Notes under the pieces: generated by a model
Seen by the model: only the letters and a program-made list of their open reading frames with translations
Database searches by the model: none
What the model was told of the DNA's origin: nothing
Made by a program: the position numbers and the translations under genes
Assembly: GCF_001939735.1 (NCBI RefSeq)
Contig: NZ_MJIL01000087.1
Span: 208,216-272,215 of the forward strand
Length of the DNA: 64,000 nucleotides
Reading direction: 5' to 3'
DNA from: Photobacterium proteolyticum
GTDB taxonomy: Bacteria; Pseudomonadota; Gammaproteobacteria; Enterobacterales; Vibrionaceae
Shown here: positions 28,778 to 37,118 of the stretch, piece by piece
Position numbering within the stretch: the first letter of the stretch is position 1
Layout of the letters: each line of letters begins with the position of its first letter

Positions 28778-29455
28778 CTAGCACTCAAACTTGAGGGATG
28801 CATTATCCACCCAGTCTTCGCCAAGTATTTCAATGGCCAGGGATGAAATACGCTGCATGACAGGAAGTGTCGTCAGCCCGCTAAAAATCAGGCCGCAAGA
28901 GTCTGAAACAAAGAAGCGCTTTAAAAGATTGGCAAGCAAATTAATTCGAGCTTCCTGTTGACTATCGAGGCTCCTCGTCAGTGACAGGGTAAGATTGTCT
29001 GCACCGGCAACAATGCATAACTTTGCTATATCATTAAGCTCATACTCGGACGCAATTTCATCCAGCGGCAAGCGAAGGTTCAGCGTGTAATGGCCGCATT
29101 GTTCCTTAAGCGAAACCAGCATATTAAAAATGTCATGGCGCAGCGCGGAACGATACAGCGCAAGCGGAAAATCGACTTCTACTTCTGCAATAGCGCTGTC
29201 GCTTGCAGCCGCCGCATGCGGAAGCATCGCTTCGCTGTCGCTACCTGAAAAGTACCCAGTGCTCACTAGGTGCTTTTTCAGTGAATAAAAGAATGGCTTC
29301 TGCTGATTGAAAACCAGGTAACACGTTGCATCCTGCAGCTGTTGACTCGCCTTATGCTCGCTAAACAAAGAAGTCAGGCACTCCTTGTCGCGGCCTTGCA
29401 AACTCAGTAACTGAAAATCTGATGCTTTCTTTTGATATACATTTGAGCTCATCAT
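28778..29455 (-). CDS. Unknown protein of about 225 residues
   Basis: I do not recognise a family. The protein is soluble, with no signal peptide or membrane helix, rich in Ser, Leu and Gln, and has a single Cys pair near AKLCIVAGAD and DSCGLIF plus a terminal Cys. I start at the ATG pair at 29455/29452; the longer ORF from 29515 has no ribosome site. It is monocistronic, between a dispersed repeat and blc, with its own terminator. Confidence 0.6.
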   Translation of the reverse strand: MMSSNVYQKKASDFQLLSLQGRDKECLTSLFSEHKASQQLQDATCYLVFNQQKPFFYSLKKHLVSTGYFSGSDSEAMLPHAAAASDSAIAEVEVDFPLALYRSALRHDIFNMLVSLKEQCGHYTLNLRLPLDEIASEYELNDIAKLCIVAGADNLTLSLTRSLDSQQEARINLLANLLKRFFVSDSCGLIFSGLTTLPVMQRISSLAIEILGEDWVDNASLKFEC

Positions 29456-29767
29456 CGTTCTAGCTAATCCCTCGCAATAATTTCCCCATATGATACAAGA
29501 AAATAGCCTCGACACTGTTTCCGCTGAGGGAAACTGTGTTTATCGGGATGGTTAAATTTCGTACAGTGATTGTGATGTATATCTGATGCTATCGGCAGAA
29601 ATATGTATAAAATGGCATCGGGAACCTCTTGCCACTCGCTGAGCAACCATATTCTTCACCACTACCATTCCAGGCTGGAATAGTGATCTTATCCGTCAAG
29701 ATCTTACGTACACTACGAGTATTACCCTAAAACATCACTCTTACAGTCACCCGACAAAAGGTAGAAG
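29456..29767. other. Divergent spacer upstream of blc
   Basis: No ORF. A 15-bp palindrome, ATTCCAGGCTGGAAT (29667-29681), lies about 90 bases before blc and could be an operator. Otherwise nothing recognisable. Confidence 0.4.
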
Positions 29768-30286
29768 ATGAACTTTATTACCCGTTTTTTGACTACAGTT
29801 GCTCTATTTTACTTGTCTGGCTGCACTGGTATGCCAGAGCAAATAACGCCGGTCAAACCGTTCAGCATAGACCGTTATCTTGGAACCTGGCACGAAATAG
29901 CACGTCTTGACCACAGCTTTGAACGGGGCCTTTCCCAAGTCTCAGCAACATACAGTCTTAATGAGGATGGCTCTGTCAAAGTAATCAACCGGGGCTATAA
30001 CAAAGCGAAGAATGAATGGAAGGAAGCTGAAGGTAAGGCCAAGTTCGTCGGCGCCAACGATACAGCCCACCTCAAGGTGTCTTTTTTCGGCCCTTTTTAC
30101 GGCAGCTACGTTGTCTTTCACCTCGAACCCGACTACTCCACAGCTTTGGTTAGCAGCTATAACACAGATTATTTCTGGATTCTTTCCCGCGACAAATCAC
30201 TGCGCGAAGACAAGGTGCAATACTACCTCTCGATTGCCGAGCGAAATGGCTTCGATACCAGCAAGATCATCTTTCCGCAGCAGTGA
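29768..30286 (+). CDS. blc: Blc-type outer-membrane lipoprotein (lipocalin)
   Basis: Lipocalin thought to bind fatty acids or lysophospholipids in the envelope. 172 residues; lipobox LSGC with Cys19; lipocalin signature RYLGTWHEIARLDHSFERGL in two overlapping parts (RYLGTWHEIARL, HSFERGL); C-terminal NTDYFWILSRD and RNGFD. Start has AGGTAGAAG just upstream. Monocistronic. Confidence 0.9.
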   Translation: MNFITRFLTTVALFYLSGCTGMPEQITPVKPFSIDRYLGTWHEIARLDHSFERGLSQVSATYSLNEDGSVKVINRGYNKAKNEWKEAEGKAKFVGANDTAHLKVSFFGPFYGSYVVFHLEPDYSTALVSSYNTDYFWILSRDKSLREDKVQYYLSIAERNGFDTSKIIFPQQ

Positions 30287-30287
30287 T

Positions 30288-30313
30288 AAAAAAGCCTCTC
30301 AAAAGAGAGGCCT
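30288..30313 (-). terminator. serC terminator
   Basis: On the minus strand GCCTCTC pairs with GAGAGGC around TTTT, followed by six T residues. It may serve both blc and serC. Confidence 0.85.
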
Positions 30314-30334
30314 TGATATATGGAATTCGAGCTC

Positions 30335-31417
30335 CTAGGCGTTTTCTTGCTCAAATTTCTGCATGAAGTCCACCAGCGCCTGAACGCCCTCAAGCGGCAT
30401 GGCATTGTAGATAGACGCCCGCATACCGCCGACAACACGATGCCCCTTCAGTGCCTTCAGGCCGGCAGCATCCGCCTGCTCAAGGAACACCTTGTCCAAT
30501 TCCGGCTTTTTCAGCTGGAACGGAACATTCATCAGCGAGCGGTTCGCAGGGTGTACCTCGTTGCGGTAAAAATCAGACTGATCAATAAAGCGATATAGCA
30601 CTTCAGCCTTGGCCTCATTGCGCTTTTGCATCTCTTCGACCCCGCCGATCCCTTTCAGCCACTTAAACACTTCCCCGGCCAGATACCAGGCAAAGGTCGG
30701 CGGCGTATTGAACATCGAGTCCTTATCAACCAACACGGTATAGTCAAGAATACTCGGCAACACCTGCTTGGCCTTTCCGAGCAAATCATCACGCACGATA
30801 ACAATCGTCAGACCGGCCGGACCGATATTTTTCTGGGCACCGGCATAGATCACACCGTATTTCGATACATCGATTTTTCGAGACAGAATGGTCGAAGACA
30901 TATCGGCAACAATCGGTTTGTCTGTCACCGGCAGATCACGGATCTCGATACCGTCGATAGTTTCATTCGGACAAAAATGTACAAATGCAGCATCACCTGA
31001 CAGCGGCCACTCAGATGCAGGCAATACCGCCTTCTTGCCGTCACGCTCACAGGTAATATCAACAACATTCGGCTGACAGTATTTCTCGGCTTCCTTGGCC
31101 GCACTGTTAGCCCAGTAACCACCATCCATATAGTCGGCGGTATCTGCCTCACCTAACAAATTCATCGGTACCGCCGCAAACTGGCCGCGAGCACCACCGT
31201 GACAGAAGAGTACATGGTAGTTAGCAGGGATCGACAGCAACTCTCGCAGATCTTTTTCTGATTGCTCGGCAACCGCAAGAAACTCCTTGCTGCGGTGGCT
31301 GATTTCCATCACAGAGGTGCCCAGGCCGCTCCAGTTAACCAATTCTTTCTGTGCTTTCTGTAAGACATCTGCTGGGATCATTGCCGGACCAGCACAAAAA
31401 TTGTAGACCTTTTCCAT
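30335..31417 (-). CDS. serC: Phosphoserine aminotransferase
   Basis: PLP enzyme for serine and pyridoxal phosphate synthesis. 360 residues (362 in E. coli), with the PLP lysine in [12 protein letters not shown] and N-terminal [15 protein letters not shown] at 31417 is chosen by homology; the ORF extends to 31504 but upstream residues are unrelated to the family. Not in an operon with aroA here. Confidence 0.95.
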   Translation of the reverse strand: MEKVYNFCAGPAMIPADVLQKAQKELVNWSGLGTSVMEISHRSKEFLAVAEQSEKDLRELLSIPANYHVLFCHGGARGQFAAVPMNLLGEADTADYMDGGYWANSAAKEAEKYCQPNVVDITCERDGKKAVLPASEWPLSGDAAFVHFCPNETIDGIEIRDLPVTDKPIVADMSSTILSRKIDVSKYGVIYAGAQKNIGPAGLTIVIVRDDLLGKAKQVLPSILDYTVLVDKDSMFNTPPTFAWYLAGEVFKWLKGIGGVEEMQKRNEAKAEVLYRFIDQSDFYRNEVHPANRSLMNVPFQLKKPELDKVFLEQADAAGLKALKGHRVVGGMRASIYNAMPLEGVQALVDFMQKFEQENA

Positions 31418-31657
31418 GATGTAAGACTCGCTCCTGCTCTGCATAGGGATAATATAGCTATTTGTCACATCTGGAGCCCGCAGGCTAAGTGTGACAAAGA
31501 TCAATTACTTTTGTTTTTACACCTTTATGCGTACGCTGAAAAGCCTTAACAACAAGTATTTCTGCAAAAAAGAACAACTGACCGGATATTCAGGGCAAAC
31601 TGAACAATTCACAGACTCAACAGGAAAAATAGCAGCCGTTTGGGCTCCTCGTCAGAC

Positions 31658-31684
31658 ATAAAAAAACGCAGCCCGTAGGCTGCG
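31658..31684 (-). terminator. gyrA terminator
   Basis: CGCAGCC/GGCTGCG stem followed on the minus strand by a run of T residues. Confidence 0.85.
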
Positions 31685-31712
31685 CTCTTGTTAAGCAAGT
31701 CTGTCGTGAAGC

Positions 31713-34364
31713 TTATTCTTCGTCAGTAGAAGGTGCTTCATCAGAATCTGATTGCTCGGCTGAATCGGCGCCGGTATCAGCAGCTTGCGCTTCTGTTACT
31801 TCTGCATCTTCGATATCGGCATCAATGATGTCTTCCTCTTCAGGCTCATCGATACGCTGCAGGCCAACAACCAACTCTTCTTCAGCAGTACGGATTAGTG
31901 TAACACCCTGGGTATTACGGCCAACGCGGCTGACTTCAGAAACACGAGTTCGAACTAACGTACCACCATTGGTGATCATCATGAACTCATCGCCGTCTTC
32001 GGCCTGAACAGCACCGACAACTTTGCCGTTACGCTCAGAGACCTTAATTGATACAACACCTTGTGTCGCACGGCTCTTCGATGGGTACTCCTCGAGCGAA
32101 GTTCGCTTACCGTAACCATTTTCGGTTACAGTCAACACGTCACCCTCGTTGTGAGGAACGATCAGAGACACCACTTTGTCGCCGTCGGCCAGTTTCATAC
32201 CGCGGACACCCGCAGCAGTACGGCCCATACCGCGTACTTGCTCTTCAGAGAAGCGGACCACTTTACCCGCTTCGGAGAACAGCATGATTTGATCGGTACT
32301 GTTTGTCACATCGACCCCAATCAGCGAATCGCCTTCGCGTAGGTTCACCGCAATGATACCTGCGCTACGCGGACGGCTGAAGTCAGTCAGAGGTGTCTTC
32401 TTAACGGTACCGTCTGCCGTCGCCATGAAGACGAACTTATCTGCTTCGTATTCTTTAACCGGCAGGATTGCAGTAATACGCTCGCCTTCTTCCAGAGGAA
32501 GGATATTGACGATAGGCTTACCACGCGCGGTACGGCTCGCCAATGGTAGCTGGTACACTTTCAGCCAGTACATACGGCCACGGCTAGAGAAGCACAGAAT
32601 GGTGTCGTGCGTATTGGCAACCAGCAGGCGCTCAATGAAGTCTTCATCCTTCATTCGCGTTGCCGCCTTACCCTTACCACCACGACGCTGAGCTTCATAA
32701 TCACTCAGCACCTGGTATTTCACGTAGCCTTCGTGTGAAAGCGTAACAACCACATCTTCCTGAGTGATCAGATCCTCAAGATCGATATCATGGCTAGCGG
32801 CAGTGATTTCAGTACGACGCGGATCATTGAACTGCTCTTTAACCAGTTCAAGTTCTTCACGGATCACTTCCATCAGGCGCTCAGAGCTACCTAGGATATG
32901 CAACAGTTCTGCAATTTCTTCCAGCAACGATTTGTATTCGCCCAGGATTTTCTCGTGCTCTAGACCGGTCAGCTTGTGTAGGCGCAGATCAAGGATTGCC
33001 TGTGCCTGCTGCTCTGTCAGGTAGTACTGGTTGTCACGAATACCGTATTGCTCTTCCAGCCATTCCGGACGTGCCGCATCGGTACCGGCACGTTCCAGCA
33101 TTGCAGCAACGTTACCCAGATCCCAACCACGCGCAACCAGACCAGCTTTCGCTTCAGCCGGTGTCGGAGCACTCTTGATCAGCTCAATAATTTCATCGAT
33201 ATTGGCCAGCGCCAGTGCCAAACCTTCAAGGATATGGGCACGCTCACGGGCTTTGCGCAATTCGTAAATAGTACGGCGTGTCACCACTTCACGGCGGTGG
33301 TTCACGAAGCACTTCAGCATCTCTTTCAGGTTGAAAAGCTTAGGCTGACCATTGTCCAGCGCAACCATGTTGATGCCGAATGTCGTCTGTAGCTGCGTCT
33401 GAGCGTACAGGTTGTTCAGCACAACCTCGCCAGTCGCATCACGTCGACACTCGATAACAATACGCATACCGTCTTTGTCAGACTCATCGCGCAGTGCACT
33501 GATGCCTTCAACTTTTTTATCTTTGACCAGCTCTGCGATCTTCTCGATCAGGCGAGCTTTGTTCACCTGATACGGGATCTCGGTAACAATAATGGTCTCT
33601 TTGCCATTCTTGTCCGCTTCGATCTCGGCTTTTGAGCGCATGTAAACTTTACCGCGCCCGGTCTTATAGGCATCAATAATGCCCTTGCGACCGCTGATCA
33701 GTGCCGCTGTCGGGAAGTCCGGACCTGGAATATATTCCATTAGCTGATCAATGGTGATGTCTTCATCATTGATATAGGCCAGGCAGCCATCGATGACTTC
33801 GCCAAGGTTGTGCGGCGGAATGTTCGTCGCCATACCGACGGCAATACCCGAAGCACCGTTAACCAGAAGGTTCGGAATTTTCGTAGGCAGTACTGCCGGA
33901 ATCTGTTCAGTGCCATCATAGTTAGGCACATAGTCAACCGTTTCTTTATCTAGATCGGCCAGCAGCTCGTGGGCAATTTTTGCCATACGAACTTCGGTAT
34001 AACGCATCGCAGCCGCGGAGTCGCCATCGATAGAACCGAAGTTACCCTGACCATCTACCAGCATGTAGCGAAGAGAGAAAGGTTGCGCCATACGTACGAT
34101 GGTGTCGTAGACCGCGCTATCACCGTGTGGGTGATATTTACCGATTACGTCACCAACCACACGGGCTGATTTTTTATATGCTTTATTCCAGTCATTGCCT
34201 AGCACATTCATCGCGAACAATACGCGACGGTGCACTGGCTTAAGGCCATCACGCACATCCGGAAGAGCACGACCCACGATAACTGACATCGCGTAGTCGA
34301 GGTATGAGCCTTTCAGCTCCTCTTCAATGTTTACGGGCGTGATCTCTTTTGCAAGATCGCTCAT
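31713..34364 (-). CDS. gyrA: DNA gyrase subunit A
   Basis: Breakage-reunion subunit of gyrase. 883 residues (875 in E. coli), with identical numbering through the N-terminal domain. The catalytic Tyr122 is in MRYTE. In the quinolone-resistance region Ser83 and Asp87 are the wild-type residues ([11 protein letters not shown]). The C-terminal beta-pinwheel has the GyrA box QRRGGKGK. The tail is long and acidic (about 45 residues, rich in Glu and Asp), as in Vibrionaceae. Confidence 0.97.
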   Translation of the reverse strand: MSDLAKEITPVNIEEELKGSYLDYAMSVIVGRALPDVRDGLKPVHRRVLFAMNVLGNDWNKAYKKSARVVGDVIGKYHPHGDSAVYDTIVRMAQPFSLRYMLVDGQGNFGSIDGDSAAAMRYTEVRMAKIAHELLADLDKETVDYVPNYDGTEQIPAVLPTKIPNLLVNGASGIAVGMATNIPPHNLGEVIDGCLAYINDEDITIDQLMEYIPGPDFPTAALISGRKGIIDAYKTGRGKVYMRSKAEIEADKNGKETIIVTEIPYQVNKARLIEKIAELVKDKKVEGISALRDESDKDGMRIVIECRRDATGEVVLNNLYAQTQLQTTFGINMVALDNGQPKLFNLKEMLKCFVNHRREVVTRRTIYELRKARERAHILEGLALALANIDEIIELIKSAPTPAEAKAGLVARGWDLGNVAAMLERAGTDAARPEWLEEQYGIRDNQYYLTEQQAQAILDLRLHKLTGLEHEKILGEYKSLLEEIAELLHILGSSERLMEVIREELELVKEQFNDPRRTEITAASHDIDLEDLITQEDVVVTLSHEGYVKYQVLSDYEAQRRGGKGKAATRMKDEDFIERLLVANTHDTILCFSSRGRMYWLKVYQLPLASRTARGKPIVNILPLEEGERITAILPVKEYEADKFVFMATADGTVKKTPLTDFSRPRSAGIIAVNLREGDSLIGVDVTNSTDQIMLFSEAGKVVRFSEEQVRGMGRTAAGVRGMKLADGDKVVSLIVPHNEGDVLTVTENGYGKRTSLEEYPSKSRATQGVVSIKVSERNGKVVGAVQAEDGDEFMMITNGGTLVRTRVSEVSRVGRNTQGVTLIRTAEEELVVGLQRIDEPEEEDIIDADIEDAEVTEAQAADTGADSAEQSDSDEAPSTDEE

Positions 34365-34670
34365 GGAGCCAATATCCCTCAGGTAATTTCTGTCGTATTT
34401 TTATACGTGCAAGGTGCGAGAATATAGCATAAATCAGCCTAGATAGGCACACCTTTCACAATTTATGTTGTGAGTAATTTAGCGGATTTACCAAAAATCA
34501 GACACTAACTTGACGCCTTTCTGGCATTAATCACGCTCAAACGGTTATTTTTCACCCACTTCGATGAATTGAGATTTTTCTCAAAATAAAAAAAGTGCTA
34601 CCAATTGTAAAAAATGGATCTTGTCGCTTTTTATGCAACTTGGCGCAAAACCTGACTGAAAGCTGAATGG
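34365..34670. other. gyrA upstream region
   Basis: Holds the gyrA promoter on the minus strand; TATATT lies near 34420 and a GCCTAGATAGGC palindrome at 34437-34448. The rest is AT-rich without an ORF. Confidence 0.4.
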
Positions 34671-34673
34671 TTA

Positions 34674-34715
34674 TCTGATCAAGGTCACTTTAATCATCAT
34701 AATGCGGCGTAAAAT
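34674..34715 (+). promoter_or_regulatory. Class II CRP-like promoter for the small membrane protein
   Basis: TCTGA-N6-TCACT (34674-34689) matches 8 of 10 core CRP bases. TAAAAT at 34710-34715 is a good -10. The predicted start near 34722 puts the CRP site centre at about -40.5, the class II position. The -35 is poor, as expected for an activated promoter. Confidence 0.5.
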
Positions 34716-34795
34716 TGCTGTTGCACCCAACCGTTTAGCAATATGAAACGGACCTGCACACTGATATTTTTCAAGGGAAAATAAGTGAGGTCACT

Positions 34796-34930
34796 ATGTT
34801 AGGCAAAGCTATCAACACCATCGGACTGTGCATCATTGGCGGTAAATACATTTTAATGCTAATTCTCGCTGCAATGACGGTTTTTTCAGGCTCTCTCAGC
34901 CCTGAATTGCTGGCATTTAACAACAGTTAA
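34796..34930 (+). CDS. 44-residue small membrane protein, undescribed
   Basis: Short ORF with ATG at 34796, AGTGAGG five bases upstream, and stop TAA at 34928-34930. The peptide has one long hydrophobic segment (residues ~8-33: IGLCIIGGKYILMLILAAMT) with a single Lys in the middle, and a short polar tail ending LLAFNNS. I know no family. A CRP-like promoter precedes it and a hairpin with a T-rich tail follows, so it could be a free-standing transcription unit between gyrA and ubiG. Confidence 0.6.
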   Translation: MLGKAINTIGLCIIGGKYILMLILAAMTVFSGSLSPELLAFNNS

Positions 34931-34992
34931 CAATGATCATACCCCAAGCACCCTACTCCCAGACTCGTATCAAACCGAACAGGGGAAAACCT

Positions 34993-35025
34993 GAAGCAGT
35001 AGCCTTGATCTGCTGCTTCCTTTTC
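34993..35025 (+). terminator. Probable terminator of the small membrane protein gene
   Basis: GAAGCAG (34993-34999) pairs with CTGCTTC (35013-35019), followed by CTTTTCT. Confidence 0.6.
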
Positions 35026-35115
35026 TAGGAACGTCCAAAATCTGCGGCCTGCCCCCTCGCCGCTTATCGTCTGCCCAGGCAACAAAAACTATTATTTCCT
35101 GCTCCGGTCTTCCGC

Positions 35116-35121
35116 TATAAT
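35116..35121 (+). promoter_or_regulatory. -10 box of ubiG
   Basis: A perfect TATAAT 37 bases before the ubiG start, with no good -35. Confidence 0.5.
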
Positions 35122-35152
35122 GTCGCCACCAATAAAGGAAATGGCGATAAGA

Positions 35153-35860
35153 ATGACCAAGCAGTTGAATGTCGATCCGGCAGAAATCAGTAAATTTGAA
35201 GAAATGGCCTCCCGCTGGTGGGATCTGGAGGGTGAATTCAAACCACTTCATCAAATCAATCCATTACGCCTGAATTACGTCATCGATAATGCTGGCGGCC
35301 TGTTTGGCAAAAAAGTCCTTGATGTAGGTTGCGGCGGTGGCATTCTGGCCGAAAGCATGGCTGTAGAAGGCGCAGACGTAACGGGCCTCGACATGGGTAA
35401 GGAACCACTTACTGTCGCTCGCCTTCATGCACTGGAAACTGGCACCAAACTGGAATATGTCCAGCGAACCGCCGAAGAGCATGCCGACATGTTCCCGCAA
35501 ACCTACGATGTCGTGACCTGTATGGAGATGCTTGAACACGTACCGGATCCCGCTTCCGTCATCGCGTCATGTGCCAAAATGGTAAAGCCTGGCGGCCATG
35601 TCTTTTTCTCGACCCTCAACCGCAACATCAAATCCTACTTGTTTGCCATTGTCGGGGCCGAGCAGCTATTGAAACTGGTTCCCAAGGGAACCCACGATCA
35701 CAATAAGTTCATTCGGCCATCAGAACTGATTGACATGATCGACCAAACCCCGCTGCAGGAGCGCCACATTACCGGCCTCCACTATAACCCGCTTACCGAC
35801 AACTACTGGCTGGGTAACAATGTAGACGTCAACTACATTGTCCATACCGTCAAACCCTAA
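35153..35860 (+). CDS. ubiG: UbiG, ubiquinone O-methyltransferase
   Basis: SAM-dependent enzyme for both O-methylations in ubiquinone synthesis. 235 residues with the SAM motif [16 protein letters not shown] and the family blocks [19 protein letters not shown] and [13 protein letters not shown] at 35153 is preferred by homology; ATG at 35141 is too close to its AAAGGA. Next to gyrA, as in E. coli. Confidence 0.95.
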   Translation: MTKQLNVDPAEISKFEEMASRWWDLEGEFKPLHQINPLRLNYVIDNAGGLFGKKVLDVGCGGGILAESMAVEGADVTGLDMGKEPLTVARLHALETGTKLEYVQRTAEEHADMFPQTYDVVTCMEMLEHVPDPASVIASCAKMVKPGGHVFFSTLNRNIKSYLFAIVGAEQLLKLVPKGTHDHNKFIRPSELIDMIDQTPLQERHITGLHYNPLTDNYWLGNNVDVNYIVHTVKP

Positions 35861-35870
35861 CCGGTTTCGC

Positions 35871-35895
35871 AAGGGCGCTTTTCGGCGCCCTTCAG
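35871..35895 (+). terminator. Hairpin after ubiG
   Basis: AAGGGCGC/GCGCCCTT stem followed by a short T run; probable weak terminator. Confidence 0.6.
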
Positions 35896-36051
35896 TAAAA
35901 CCCGGATACGACCTCTTCAGCGACTTTCAACACACCCGTGTTTTCTGCGGCTACAATAAGAAAAGTAACTCGCAATATTTTACGTTACCGCCAACTATTT
36001 CAATTGGATAAGGTACGATAGTCCCCTCTTTATGATAAGGATATTGTAATC

Positions 36052-36738
36052 ATGAGCCTGCCTATCAGAGCCGTACTGTTTGATCTCGACGGTACTTTAC
36101 TGGACACTGCGCCCGACATGGCCGAGGCCGCCAACAAAGTACTGGCGGACTATGACCACGGCCCGCTCACCGAGGAACAAATTCAGGCCAATACCAGTTA
36201 CGGGGCTAAAGGGCTGCTAACCGCGGGCTTCGGCTCTATTCCCTCCCACCTGGATGCCCAGCAGCTCAGACGTGAGTTTCTCGGCTATTACCAGCAGAAC
36301 ATCTGCGACGGCACATCCATCTACCGCGGCATCAACCCGCTACTCGCCTATCTCGATCACCAGCGTATTCCCTGGGGGATCATGACCAACAAGCCCGGTT
36401 TTCTGACCGAGTTGCTGCTACCGTTTTTCCCTGAGCTGCAAAAAGCACAAGTCATTGTATGTGGTGATACGCTAACCGTTGCCAAGCCGCATCCAGAGCC
36501 ATTGCTTCACGCCAGTGAAATGCTTGGCATCGCGCATACGGCGTGTGCCTATATCGGTGACATAGAAAAAGACATGATAGCGGCCAATGCTGCCCGTATG
36601 CATGGGTATGTTGCCGGTTGGGGATATATCGGTGAGGATCATACCCCGAGCACCTGGCAGGCCAAAGGTATCCTGCCAACGCCCGAAGCGTTGATAGATA
36701 TGCTTGAGCTGCAGAACAATCATCAGGACTCAGAATAA
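36052..36738 (+). CDS. HAD-IA phosphatase, Gph/MupP-like
   Basis: 228-residue HAD hydrolase with all three motifs: FDLDGTLLD, the TNKPG loop, and KPHPEP...GDIEKDM. Related to phosphoglycolate phosphatase Gph. Its place directly after ubiG is the same as that of mupP in Pseudomonas, which acts on N-acetylmuramic acid 6-phosphate in peptidoglycan recycling, so that specificity is possible. The substrate cannot be decided from sequence. Confidence 0.8.
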   Translation: MSLPIRAVLFDLDGTLLDTAPDMAEAANKVLADYDHGPLTEEQIQANTSYGAKGLLTAGFGSIPSHLDAQQLRREFLGYYQQNICDGTSIYRGINPLLAYLDHQRIPWGIMTNKPGFLTELLLPFFPELQKAQVIVCGDTLTVAKPHPEPLLHASEMLGIAHTACAYIGDIEKDMIAANAARMHGYVAGWGYIGEDHTPSTWQAKGILPTPEALIDMLELQNNHQDSE

Positions 36739-36784
36739 GTCATTTCTTAATCAATAAGTTCACCGCATCTTGAGTACGTCAAAA

Positions 36785-36798
36785 TTGATAAAAATCAA
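36785..36798. promoter_or_regulatory. Perfect FNR box upstream of nrdA
   Basis: TTGATAAAAATCAA is an exact TTGAT-N4-ATCAA match, 321 bases before the nrdA start and 47 bases after the HAD gene. FNR acts without oxygen, whereas class Ia NrdAB needs oxygen. Confidence 0.65.
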
Positions 36799-36917
36799 GG
36801 GAATTTTTTTTTATCCTGATAATTTTTCCCTCGGATTTTATTTGATTTTTTCTATTATATTGGCGCATCTGTCTAAATCAGTTAGTGAACGCTAACATTT
36901 TTTTTGCCATCCCCATG

Positions 36918-36926
36918 TTATCCACA
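36918..36926 (+). promoter_or_regulatory. Perfect DnaA box upstream of nrdA
   Basis: TTATCCACA is the consensus DnaA box. E. coli nrdAB is also controlled by DnaA through boxes in its promoter. Confidence 0.7.
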
Positions 36927-36995
36927 GGCGGTTAAAAATTACCGCCTTGCCAAACGGCCCTTTCATCACTATCTTGTAACCCCATAAGCTCAACA

Positions 36996-37011
36996 CCCCA
37001 ATATATAGTGT
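36996..37011. promoter_or_regulatory. NrdR box upstream of nrdA
   Basis: CCCCAATATATAGTGT fits 14 of 16 positions of ACACNATATATNGTGT (counting the Ns). A half-matching site lies 30 bases upstream at 36966 (TCACTATC), near the three-turn spacing seen for NrdR pairs. Confidence 0.65.
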
Positions 37012-37118
37012 TTTCGTTTCACCGCAGGAAGTGAACAAAGATCACAATCTTTGCTACTCTTAATGTGAAAGTTGCAAAAAACACTGTTATTCAAGAAATA
37101 CTGGGAAAAAGACCAAAA

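Noticed and set aside
31713..34364. Quinolone-resistance mutation in gyrA
   Set aside because: Ser83 and Asp87 are wild type.
34970..35254. Minus-strand ORF of 94 codons
   Set aside because: Antisense shadow of ubiG, with no ribosome site or family.
37030..37046. CRP site before nrdA (AGTGA...TCACA)
   Set aside because: The arms are seven rather than six bases apart.
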